Shown: positions 56,912-64,000 of the stretch, in pieces
Layout of the letters: every line of letters starts with the position of its first letter
Position numbering within the stretch: position 1 is the stretch's first letter
Source: Ferrimicrobium sp.
GTDB lineage: Bacteria; Actinomycetota; Acidimicrobiia; Acidimicrobiales; Acidimicrobiaceae
Direction: 5' to 3'
NCBI GenBank assembly: GCA_022690815.1
Contig: JALCZJ010000007.1
Span: forward strand, 25,858 to 89,857
DNA length: 64,000 nucleotides
Notes under the pieces: model-generated
Database searches by the model: none
Seen by the model: only the letters and a program-made list of their open reading frames with translations
Told to the model about the DNA's origin: nothing
Position numbers and translations under genes: made by a program

Positions 56912-58297
56912 ATGACGGAAGGGATGCGGATCGAACACGATTCCATGGGCGAGATCGAGGTGCCAGCAAGTGCACTGTGGGGCGCACAGACACAACGAGC
57001 AGTGCAAAATTTTCCGATCTCTGGCCAACGGTTGCCGATGTCGCTGATCAGGGGGTTGGTCTGGGTGAAGTGGGCCGCGGCCAAAACGAACGCGCAGTTA
57101 GGGATCCTCGAGCCATCCATCAGCGAAGCGATCGTCGGCGCCTGTGAGGATGTGCTGGAGGGAGCGTACGACGACCAGTTCCCGATCGACATCTATCAGA
57201 CAGGGTCCGGCACTTCATCAAATATGAATGTCAATGAGGTTATTGCCCATCTGGCGAGCGAACGTCTCGGTCGTGAGGTCCGCCCGAACGACCATGTGAA
57301 TGCGTCCCAGTCGTCTAACGACGTGTTTCCGACCGCGCTGCACCTTGGTGTCCTGCTCGAACTCGATAACGCACTACTGCCGGCACTCGGCAGACTTGCT
57401 GATGGTCTCGACGCCAAGACGGTGGAGTTCGCCGAGGTTGTGAAGTCGGGGCGAACGCATCTCATGGATGCGACACCGATCACCCTCGGCCAAGAGTTCT
57501 CTGGCTACGCGAGTGCGACTCGAAAGGCGATCGCTCGTATTGAGATCGCCAAGGACGATGTGGGAGAAGTTCCGCTCGGCGGAACGGCGGTCGGGACGGG
57601 GTTGAATGCGCCGCCGGGATTCGCTGATGGCGTCTTGCGGTTGCTGCGAGAGCGGCTTGAGGTACCGATTCGAGAGGCAGCCAACCACTTCGAGGCGCAC
57701 GGTGCGCGAGACGGTATCGTGGCGCTGTCGGGTTCGCTCAAGACGCTTGCCATGGGGTACTACAAGCTAGCGAACGATCTACGTTGGATGTCGTCCGGAC
57801 CCCGTTGTGGACTGGGTGAAATTCATCTGCCCGATCTTCAGCCAGGGTCCTCCATCATGCCAGGCAAAGTGAACCCTGTGGTGCCTGAGGCGATGTGTCA
57901 GGTTGTTGCCCGAGTGATCGGCAACGATGCCACGATTGCCTTCGGCGGTGCCGCGGGCAACTTTGAACTCAATGTGATGCAGCCGATCATCGGTGTTGCG
58001 GTGCTCGACTCCATTGCGATCATGGGATCGATTGCGGATGCGATGGTGGATAAGTGCGTTAGCGGAATCGCCCCCAATGTTGAGCGCTGTCGGACGTATG
58101 CACTTTCGTCGCCATCGATTGGGACGTCATTGAATCCCTACATCGGTTACGAGCAGGCAGCAAAAGTCATCAAAGAGTCGCTTGCGACGGACAAGGATCT
58201 TCGGACGGTGGTCCTTGAGAAGGGGTTGCTCACAGAGGCGGAGGTCGACAAAGCGTTGGACGTGATGGCGATGACCAGAGGCGGCATCATTCGATAG
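56912..58297 (+). CDS. fumC: Fumarate hydratase class II
   Basis: A 461-aa class II fumarase interconverting fumarate and malate. The three conserved regions are present: QTGSGTSSNMNVNEVIA (about 96-112), SGRTHLMDATPITLGQEFSGY (catalytic His, about 185) and the signature GSSIMPGKVNPVVPEA (about 313-328). AGGAGG at 56901 is 5 nt before ATG 56912; ATG 56909 is too close and ATG 56924 is possible. Monocistronic, ending at a strong hairpin. Confidence 0.96.
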   Translation: MTEGMRIEHDSMGEIEVPASALWGAQTQRAVQNFPISGQRLPMSLIRGLVWVKWAAAKTNAQLGILEPSISEAIVGACEDVLEGAYDDQFPIDIYQTGSGTSSNMNVNEVIAHLASERLGREVRPNDHVNASQSSNDVFPTALHLGVLLELDNALLPALGRLADGLDAKTVEFAEVVKSGRTHLMDATPITLGQEFSGYASATRKAIARIEIAKDDVGEVPLGGTAVGTGLNAPPGFADGVLRLLRERLEVPIREAANHFEAHGARDGIVALSGSLKTLAMGYYKLANDLRWMSSGPRCGLGEIHLPDLQPGSSIMPGKVNPVVPEAMCQVVARVIGNDATIAFGGAAGNFELNVMQPIIGVAVLDSIAIMGSIADAMVDKCVSGIAPNVERCRTYALSSPSIGTSLNPYIGYEQAAKVIKESLATDKDLRTVVLEKGLLTEAEVDKALDVMAMTRGGIIR

Positions 58298-58334
58298 GTG
58301 CGTGCGTTGACTCGATAATCGTTTGCACAAAACG

Positions 58335-58374
58335 CGCGGGTACTCAATGGCAGGTTTGCCATTGGATACCCGCG
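58335..58374. terminator. Long hairpin, bidirectional terminator after fumC
   Basis: CGCGGGTA pairs with TACCCGCG, and inside it CAATGGCA pairs with TGCCATTG around a GGTT loop, with a 2-nt internal mismatch. It lies between convergent fumC and the small membrane gene. On the minus strand the stem is followed by CGTTTTGTG, a short T-run, so termination is best supported for the minus gene. Confidence 0.75.
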
Positions 58375-58392
58375 GGAGTACGAGGTATTGAA

Positions 58393-58728
58393 CTAGGCGA
58401 TGCGTTTGAGATCGCCGTGCTCAAGCTGATTGGCTTGATCTTCAACCTTACGCTCAAGGCCAGCAACGAAGCCAACAACGGCATCGAAGAAGAAGGCGAT
58501 ACCTCCGAGCGCGAGGCCAGCGATAGTTACGCCGATCCAGTCCGCACGCAAATGACTAATCGAGAAACCGGTCCAAAGATTGATGTTTGCGATCCACGCG
58601 AGTGCAACGCCCAACACAAGCTGGACGAGTGGTTTAAGTTCTCGGATTTTGGAGTAGGCTCGCTGACCCAGCAGGCTCAGCGCGTAGATACCCAACCCGA
58701 AGAGTAAGACAAGTCCAAAGAAGTGCAT
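58393..58728 (-). CDS. Small membrane protein of unknown function
   Basis: A 111-aa protein with three predicted membrane helices (about 2-20, 32-52 and 64-90) and a charged C-terminal tail (GLERKVEDQANQLEHGD). No family recognised. The ATG at 58728 is preceded by a very strong ribosome-binding site, GGAAGGAGG, and the gene is closed by the hairpin it shares with fumC, so it is a real, probably well-translated gene. Confidence 0.75.
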   Translation of the reverse strand: MHFFGLVLLFGLGIYALSLLGQRAYSKIRELKPLVQLVLGVALAWIANINLWTGFSISHLRADWIGVTIAGLALGGIAFFFDAVVGFVAGLERKVEDQANQLEHGDLKRIA

Positions 58729-59122
58729 GTTTTCCTCCTTCCAACTTCCCTTGGAGTCATTCTCCTACAACGTCCATGGGACGTCGCTATGCCCGGGGGC
58801 CGTTATGGTCCAGTTCATGCTCCGGGTACTAGAATGGAGTTTTAACCCCTTATCGCACTTCGTTGCATGGGCCTGATTGCGCAGACGTGGGGCCTGGAGT
58901 CTGAGCGTGCGCATAACAAGGGATTGGTCATGTTCGTGCGCCTCAACTCGGTGGGTATGACTCTTCGATGGGCGCAGCTCTACGTCGTGGCTGACACGCT
59001 GGATCGCGGGGTGCACATGCCTTGCCGAGTTCTTGGTGGCCTTCACTTTACTGTGAATGGTCGCACCGGCGGCTGTTCGGGTTGGCACTCAGGAGGCGTT
59101 ATGACTCATAGGCTGGTGTTCT
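58729..59122. other. Gap with a possible short leader ORF
   Basis: About 390 bases. Near the left end ACGTCC-ATG-GGACGT (58770-58784) is an inverted repeat upstream of the minus-strand membrane gene. At the right end AGGAGG (59091-59096) is placed 4 nt before ATG 59101, which opens a 23-codon frame ending at 59172, overlapping the next gene in another frame. A longer frame across the gap looks like chance. Confidence 0.35.
59109..59114 (+). promoter_or_regulatory. -10 element (TAGGCT) before ATG 59123, leaderless layout
   Basis: TAGGCT, the same hexamer as before gtrA, ends 8 nt before ATG 59123. No ribosome-binding site is at the proper distance from that ATG. Competes with the AGGAGG-ATG 59101 reading. 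Confidence 0.4.
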
Positions 59123-59638
59123 ATGGCGCTTTTAGAGCACTTTCGCTACCTCGCTCGTTATGCAGGTCTTGACGATGCCGAGGTGGTCTTGGAGTTCGGC
59201 TATCTTCTTGCGGCTGCAGCAACCGAGCCGATTGATCTTGCGCCAGCGCTCGTTCAGCTACTGCGTGGATGGCCTGCGTCGGTTGAGTTGTGGTGTGTCG
59301 CCAACAAGGTCCTCGGTGCGAGTGAGCCGTCGATGGCTGCCGGAGAGTACGGTGCCTTGTTGATCGATCATCTTGAGCAATGCGATTTTCATCAGCCATC
59401 GTCGATGCCACTCGCGTTGAGTTGTACCGCCGGACTCAGGTTGGGAGCCTTGGAAGAGTGTTGGACGTGCAGGTTGCGAATTCTGCCAGATGATCTCCTG
59501 CGTAGTTATGCTGGTCACTTTGGCTATGTCGTTGAAGATCTAGGCCCACGTCGGGTCTATGTCGATGGAAGTCGTATCCTGAAGGCCCAGTTTGGCTGGC
59601 CACGCATGGCACCGATGCTCCAAGGATGGTTGACCTAG
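59123..59638 (+). CDS. Unknown 171-aa protein
   Basis: A soluble, mostly helical protein of unknown family. The N-terminal two thirds look like helical repeats (FRYLARYAGLDDAEVVLEF, APALVQLLRGWPASVELW). A CWTCR pair is near 118-121 and the C-terminus is HFGYVVEDLGPRRVYVDG. It has coding-like composition throughout. Isolated between non-coding gaps. Function not inferable. Confidence 0.6.
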   Translation: MALLEHFRYLARYAGLDDAEVVLEFGYLLAAAATEPIDLAPALVQLLRGWPASVELWCVANKVLGASEPSMAAGEYGALLIDHLEQCDFHQPSSMPLALSCTAGLRLGALEECWTCRLRILPDDLLRSYAGHFGYVVEDLGPRRVYVDGSRILKAQFGWPRMAPMLQGWLT

Positions 59639-60131
59639 CCTGACGCTATCGTTGGACTACGTGCTGCGTCGGTGCTCCTTTCGTCACGTTGCGCAACCTG
59701 TTCACCTCGTTATGTGACAATTGTGATTGTGGGTAAACGTCAGCATCAGAGTCCATCTGAACAAGTGGTATATCGCTCGTATTTGTTGGCGAATCATTCA
59801 AGTCGATAGGTCTTTCGGGATCGATCGCTGTTCGTTGTACCGCGCATAACAAGGTCGGACCCTCCCAACGTTGGAATGGCGTGGCTGAGTTAGTGCAGCG
59901 CGATGGCGAGATTGTCGGCAATTGTGTGAAGTATTGCGGTAATCAATCATGGTTAGTTTAGCGCGGACGGCCCAGGGTCCAAAGTTTTTCTATCATCTAA
60001 AACCCCGCTGTGAACTGGTAATATTTGGATTCAGTACACTATTCATGCGAAGCTAAACGACCAATTATGCTCCTATTGGGCTAAGGTGTTGGCATGAAGC
60101 CTAGTGGAATCCGAACTTCATGGGGGTCAAT
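59639..60131. other. Upstream region of the APC permease
   Basis: About 490 bases without a convincing gene. The part from about 59960 to 60080 is clearly A/T-richer than its surroundings and probably holds the permease promoter. No riboswitch class is recognised. Confidence 0.4.
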
Positions 60132-61709
60132 ATGGCACAGGTAACTGGTCAATCAGCAGGTAATCCCGGTGGTTCTGGGGGTAGCCTCCATAAGGGAATC
60201 TCTTTACTCCCTATGGTCATTCTGGGTGTTGGAGGTGCAGTAGGAACCGGTGCGCTCTTCAGCGGGATCGGAATGGCTGCGATCGCTGGCCCTGCAATGA
60301 TTGTTTCATGGATCATCGGTTGTGTTATTTATACGTTCATTGGAATTACCTATGTTGATATGAGCGTACGGTTCCCTGAGGCAGGCGGTCCGGCAAGATA
60401 TTCGCTGTATACCCACGGTTGGGTGGCGAACCTGATTAACTCGGTAGGAAGCCTAGTTTGGTATCTGTTGATACCCCCGATCGAAGCGATTGCAACGGTT
60501 TCCGCGTTGAGTTACTTTGATTCTGGTCTGTTGAACGCCAAAGGTGACCCGACCTTGTCCGGCGCCCTGGTCGCGCTTGCGCTGCTCATCGTCTATATCC
60601 CAGTGAACTTCTATGGTGTCAAAATTATGGCTCGGATTAACAACGTGCTGGGCGGCATCAAGATCGTGTTGTATCTATTGCTAGCCATCGCCTTCATCAT
60701 CGCCATCGGTAAAGTTCACAACTTCTCAGCTTTCGGCGGCTTTGCTCCCTACGGTATCGGCCCTATCTTTGCAGCGGTACCGGTCGCGATGTTTGCCTTC
60801 GGTGCGATCAGGGTGATCCCTGACTTCGCCGAGGAGGCGAACAATGCTCGTACGCTTCGGGTGGGGATTCTTTATACGTTGGGTGTTCAGTTTCTCGTCT
60901 ACGTGTTATTCAGCATCGCACTCATCGCAGGCCTTAGTTGGGGAGTGCTATCGGTGAAGGTTGGTGACTGGAGTGCTTTGACGGCAGTGACGGCCAACCC
61001 GTTTATTGCGTTGACGACCAATCGGGGCGTGAATTGGCTCCTAGCCATCGCTGTTGTGGTCGGTATATTGGGCCCTGGTGTCGCGGGATACGTTTATCAG
61101 GGGGCAGGCGCAAGGGTTGTACTTGCAATGGCTCGCACTGGTTACGTGCCCGAGCGATTGAAACAGATCAACTCACGCTACAAGGCGCCAGGTCTTTCAC
61201 TGATCATCGTCGCGCTCATCGGTGCCGCCCTGGCGTTGCTGGCTGCTCCGGTGCCTCGCATTATCAGCCTGATTGATGATGCAGTTGTCGGTGGATATAT
61301 CTCGTTCGGGATCGTCCCGGCTGCCATGTTGGCGGTGCGAAAGCAGCGCGGTGAGAAGCTTTCAGCTGGGTCGTTGATCATCGGCGCACTCGGGTTTGGA
61401 GGCGCATCACTGGTTGTCTACTGGTCTGGATGGCCGGCCGTTCCGTATGCAGTGATCTTGGTGGCCATTGGTTCGGTGTTGCTGGGAGTCGCAGGTCATT
61501 GGAAGGACATCGGGCATGCACTGTGGTACATTGTGTGGATCCTGTTCCTGCTTGGCATGGCTGCCATTGGCAGTGTTGGTCGGGGCACGGAGATCTCCTT
61601 CAACCTCTCTTCGGTGATCGTCGCTGTGGTGTCGATCTTTGTGATCTTGCCATGGGCGGTACAGAGTCGTATGGCGCGAGACGCCTACCCTGTGCAGAGC
61701 GAAAGTTGA
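60132..61709 (+). CDS. APC family amino acid permease
   Basis: A 525-aa transporter with about twelve to fourteen membrane segments. The first helix has the APC substrate-binding GVGGAVGTGALFSGIGMAA (about 32-50). FPEAGGPARYSLYTHG follows helix 2. The conserved helix 6 region is AMFAFGAIRVIPDFAEEANN. Proton-coupled amino acid or amine uptake is expected; the substrate is unknown. ATG 60132 follows ATGGGGGTC; ATG 60120 is possible. Monocistronic. Confidence 0.88.
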   Translation: MAQVTGQSAGNPGGSGGSLHKGISLLPMVILGVGGAVGTGALFSGIGMAAIAGPAMIVSWIIGCVIYTFIGITYVDMSVRFPEAGGPARYSLYTHGWVANLINSVGSLVWYLLIPPIEAIATVSALSYFDSGLLNAKGDPTLSGALVALALLIVYIPVNFYGVKIMARINNVLGGIKIVLYLLLAIAFIIAIGKVHNFSAFGGFAPYGIGPIFAAVPVAMFAFGAIRVIPDFAEEANNARTLRVGILYTLGVQFLVYVLFSIALIAGLSWGVLSVKVGDWSALTAVTANPFIALTTNRGVNWLLAIAVVVGILGPGVAGYVYQGAGARVVLAMARTGYVPERLKQINSRYKAPGLSLIIVALIGAALALLAAPVPRIISLIDDAVVGGYISFGIVPAAMLAVRKQRGEKLSAGSLIIGALGFGGASLVVYWSGWPAVPYAVILVAIGSVLLGVAGHWKDIGHALWYIVWILFLLGMAAIGSVGRGTEISFNLSSVIVAVVSIFVILPWAVQSRMARDAYPVQSES

Positions 61710-62134
61710 CTTGCGCAGTAGCAAGGAGGAAGCCGAGCGGATGAGTCCACCAGTCGTGGTTCACTCGATTGGACCTCGTAGTGGCGAACTGGTAACCCCA
61801 ATGCGCTGACGCGTGCCGTCGGAGTGCCACCGCTGATCTGCGTACCCTGGCCCGGACGGGGAGCCGCTTGATCAACCTATCTATTCCATTTTGCGGGTTC
61901 AGCGAACAGGGTTTACTTGCCCTAATGCTATGGCTGATTGTGTTCACTTACTTGGGCGTGGTGTTAGTAACGCCCTGTTGACTGCACCCTTGTAACGGTC
62001 GCCAGGAGAACTGCGATGGTTGACCGTTGTGACGTAACCGAGAGCGCTTTCGCTGGTTGGGGAGTCGCGGTTAGCCAAGGTTCCAGTGGCGCCGCTAGAG
62101 TCCATACCGTAGGTATCAACATGAGGTGGAGTCG
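61710..62134. other. Gap after the APC permease
   Basis: About 425 bases. AAGGAGG at 61723-61729 precedes ATG 61741, which opens a 22-residue frame ending at 61809 (starts MSPPVVVHSIG); this could be a tiny protein or a remnant. The remainder has no frame of interest. The last 40 bases carry the promoter and ribosome-binding region of the next gene. Confidence 0.35.
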
Positions 62135-62596
62135 ATGGCAAAAAAGCGTTCCCTGATAAGCATGACCGATGCCGAGCGTGATGCGTTCTTGGCTGAGGGT
62201 CGAACGCTCAATGTCGCGTCCCTCGGACCCCGAGGTCGTCCTCATTTGGTGGCAATGTGGTACTGCATCCTCGATGGGTCATTGTGGTGCTGGACGTACG
62301 CGAAGTCGCAGAAGACTATCAACTTGCGAAGGGATCCCCGTGTCACTGGCCTGATCGAAGTCGGGGAGCGCTATGAGGAGCTTCGTGGACTGACCCTCTA
62401 TGCAACGGCACAGATCAGTGAAGACCCAGATCAGGTGTTGATGGTTGGGCGCGCCTTGTTTGAGCGTTATCAGTCGGGAACAACCGCGGTCTTGCTTGGA
62501 GACTTTCTAGGTTCCGCTCCTAAGAGAATTGCCTTTCGGCTCGACGTCGAGGAATATGTCAGCTGGGATCATCGGAAGCTTGGTGGCCGTTACTGA
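62135..62596 (+). CDS. Pyridoxamine 5'-phosphate oxidase-family (PPOX, possibly F420-dependent) protein
   Basis: A 153-aa split-barrel flavin/deazaflavin-binding protein. The N-terminal AERDAFLAEGRTLNVASLGP (about 12-31), RPHLVAMWYCILDG and WTYAKSQKTINLRRDPRVT (about 53-71) match the actinobacterial PPOX group that includes F420-dependent reductases. The natural substrate is unknown, and FMN, F420 or haem binding cannot be told apart. ATG 62135 follows GGTGGAG. Confidence 0.8.
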   Translation: MAKKRSLISMTDAERDAFLAEGRTLNVASLGPRGRPHLVAMWYCILDGSLWCWTYAKSQKTINLRRDPRVTGLIEVGERYEELRGLTLYATAQISEDPDQVLMVGRALFERYQSGTTAVLLGDFLGSAPKRIAFRLDVEEYVSWDHRKLGGRY

Positions 62597-62665
62597 GGGA
62601 TAGCGCTGCCACGCTTGCCTGTGTGCTCGTGATGATCGTGTCGCTGGCTGTGAGTGTGTCCTTGC

Positions 62666-62671
62666 TAGGAT
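62666..62671 (+). promoter_or_regulatory. -10 element (TAGGAT) of the dienelactone hydrolase gene, leaderless layout
   Basis: TAGGAT ends 6 nt before ATG 62678 and no ribosome-binding site is present, so the mRNA would start at the ATG. No clear -35. Confidence 0.5.
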
Positions 62672-62677
62672 TTGTTC

Positions 62678-63361
62678 ATGGGTGAAATGATTAGCTTTCC
62701 AAGTAATGGGCATGAGGCGACCGGATACCTGGCGACTCCCGAGACTGTGAGTGGCCCAGGAGTTATCGTGATCCAAGAGTGGTGGGGGATCAACAACCAC
62801 ATCAAGGATGTTTGCGACCGGTTTGCAGCGCAAGGTTTTGTCGCCCTAGCGCCCGATCTTTACAATGGTCGTGTCGTCGCTGAGCCGGATGAGGCAGCGA
62901 AGGCCATGATGGCGTTGCAGCTCCCCGAGGCCTCCAAGCAGATGACTGGCGCGGTCAAGGAGCTGGTGAAGCGGTCTGGGCGCGATGGAGTCGGAGTCGT
63001 TGGTTTCTGTATGGGAGGCGGTCTCGCGTATCTCTTGGCCGCCGACCAGCCCGAGCTGGTGAAGGCATTGGTGCCGTTTTATGGTGTCATTCCATGGCCG
63101 AATGCGGAGCCCGATTACGCGCGAATCCAGGCACCAATCCAAGGACATTACGCCGAGCACGACGACCCATCATCGCCGGAGGTCGTTCGACAGCTCGAAG
63201 AGCGTTTACGCTCGATGGGCAAGTCAGTCGAATTCTTCATCTATCCCGGTACCGAGCATGCGTTCTTCAACGACGATCGGCCTGAGGTGTATCACGCGCA
63301 ATCCGCGATGCAGGCTTGGGATCGGGCGACGCAATTTCTTCGGGACGCCTTGGGCAGCTAG
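62678..63361 (+). CDS. Dienelactone hydrolase family protein
   Basis: A 227-aa alpha/beta hydrolase. The nucleophile is the cysteine in VGFCMGGG (about 110), the family's hallmark, with the acid in YAEHDDPSSP (about 160) and the histidine in GTEHAFFND (about 191). The oxyanion-side motif VIQEWWGIN is at about 31-39. These enzymes open lactone rings in aromatic degradation or act as general esterases; no aromatic pathway genes are nearby. ATG 62678 is immediately behind a -10 hexamer. Confidence 0.9.
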   Translation: MGEMISFPSNGHEATGYLATPETVSGPGVIVIQEWWGINNHIKDVCDRFAAQGFVALAPDLYNGRVVAEPDEAAKAMMALQLPEASKQMTGAVKELVKRSGRDGVGVVGFCMGGGLAYLLAADQPELVKALVPFYGVIPWPNAEPDYARIQAPIQGHYAEHDDPSSPEVVRQLEERLRSMGKSVEFFIYPGTEHAFFNDDRPEVYHAQSAMQAWDRATQFLRDALGS

Positions 63362-64000
63362 TTCACGGATCAACCGTCGCTCCCCGTGGGGTCGGATTGT
63401 CTGGGTTAGGGTGCGGGTCCACACTTTCTAGCGAGCGGTGCGGGTCCACTGACCGCTAAGGGTCAGCTCGGCTAGGCCCGGGCTCCGGCATCGTGTGAGC
63501 GCCAACAAAAAGCGATGTCGTCTGTGCGCTTGATGGTTATTCGTCGATGCCTAATCGTTGGCAAGCTACATCGAGCGGTTGCGCCGAGATCGGCTCGTGA
63601 CGTGTCACCGTAACGATGGCTAATCGGCGAGGTGGGCCTCTCGCTAGTGTTGTGAGCGCTGGTGGTCGCTCCGGTCGGGAGCGGCGTTGTTGTCAGTCGA
63701 TCCCTTCGACGGTGTCGGAGCTAAGACGACCCTCCGCGAGACCCGGTGTCAATCGGCAGCCATGCATATGGTCCGATCTGCACAGCACGTGTCGAATCGA
63801 TCGACTGATGTTCGATTGCGCAAAGGCGCGGCGTGACGTAGGGACCGCCAAGATATCTCTGGTCATCGGTTTGGGGCACGCTACTGATACGGCTACGTTG
63901 ATCACTCTTGAACATAGTTTGCCATCATGTCGCTAGAACAAGGTCAGTACCTATTGGGTTGTGGCACAGGAGCTTAGAGTCCACTCAGTGACACTACACC
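63362..64000. other. Non-coding right end of the window
   Basis: About 640 bases without a convincing gene. It contains a 13-bp direct repeat (GGTGCGGGTCCAC) at 63410-63422 and 63437-63449 and ends with GACACTACACC (63990-64000), a sequence also at 56181-56191. These could be ends of insertion sequences; no transposase is visible within the window. Confidence 0.35.
63410..63449. repeat. 13-bp direct repeat, possible IS end
   Basis: GGTGCGGGTCCAC occurs twice in the same orientation, 14 bases apart. Short internal repeats near an end are known for some insertion-sequence families such as IS21, but no transposase or opposite end is seen, so the assignment is tentative. Confidence 0.4.

Noticed and set aside
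56264..56993. Decayed transposase on the minus strand
   Set aside because: The broken frames do not show a DDE or serine recombinase motif that I can identify, so I left it as unassigned decayed DNA.
58867..59172. A 101-codon frame before the gene at 59123
   Set aside because: No ribosome-binding site at its start, no recognisable domain, and it overlaps the better-supported gene. Only its last 23 codons, behind AGGAGG, deserve mention.

Overview
The window is chromosomal DNA of a high-GC actinobacterium, most likely of the class Acidimicrobiia (inferred). The evidence is gene order and gene type. The run argS-lysA-hom-thrC-rho-rpmE-prfA-prmC-tsaC-glyA-wecA/rfe-atpIBEFHAGDC is the classic Actinomycetota core cluster. 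The bc complex uses a diheme cytochrome c subunit (QcrC) and the oxidase has an actinobacterial CtaF. There is a perfect TCGAAC-N4-GTTCGA LexA box, and GTG/TTG starts are frequent. Several isolated genes have a TAnnnT -10 hexamer only 6-8 nt before the start codon, the layout of leaderless mRNAs. No rRNA, CRISPR array, complete insertion sequence or phage was found.

Layout. 0-3.4 kb: a LarE-like sulfur transferase, a NIL-domain protein and an unknown CxxC protein in an overlapping operon, then a four-cysteine mini-protein, a Nudix hydrolase and a PAC2 protein. 3.4-12.8 kb: GNAT, citrate synthase, TesB, GtrA-CobT, HemE-HemY and a HelD-like RNA polymerase-associated helicase. 12.8-19.7 kb: ctaE-qcrCAB-ctaC-ctaD-ctaF, the whole bc1-aa3 respiratory supercomplex in one run. 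20.7-25.8 kb: TatA, DedA, a GT2 glycosyltransferase, MurE and a DrrAB-type ABC exporter. 26.1-49.1 kb: tRNA-Arg(CCG) and the core cluster, carrying amino acid synthesis, transcription termination, translation release, cell-wall lipid carrier glycosylation and the complete F1Fo ATP synthase. 49-54 kb: GlpX, an acyl-CoA mutase large subunit, a TetR regulator, an SOS-controlled LysM protein and a quinone oxidoreductase. 54.2-56.9 kb: a decayed region with a frameshifted EAL-DICT gene and a pair of inverted DnaA boxes. 56.9-64 kb: fumarase, small unknowns, an APC permease, a PPOX-family protein and a dienelactone hydrolase, ending in non-coding DNA with possible insertion-sequence-end traces.

Together, the respiratory cluster pumps protons that the ATP synthase uses. 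Citrate synthase, fumarase, GlpX and the acyl-CoA mutase belong to central carbon metabolism. HemE/HemY supply haem for the cytochromes. CobT would help make the B12 coenzyme that the mutase needs. Most of the window is ordinary core genome. The points most worth following are the LexA-LysM promoter, the recurrent leaderless promoters, the LarE/NIL/CxxC operon, unknown domains embedded in core operons, and the decayed EAL-DICT locus.
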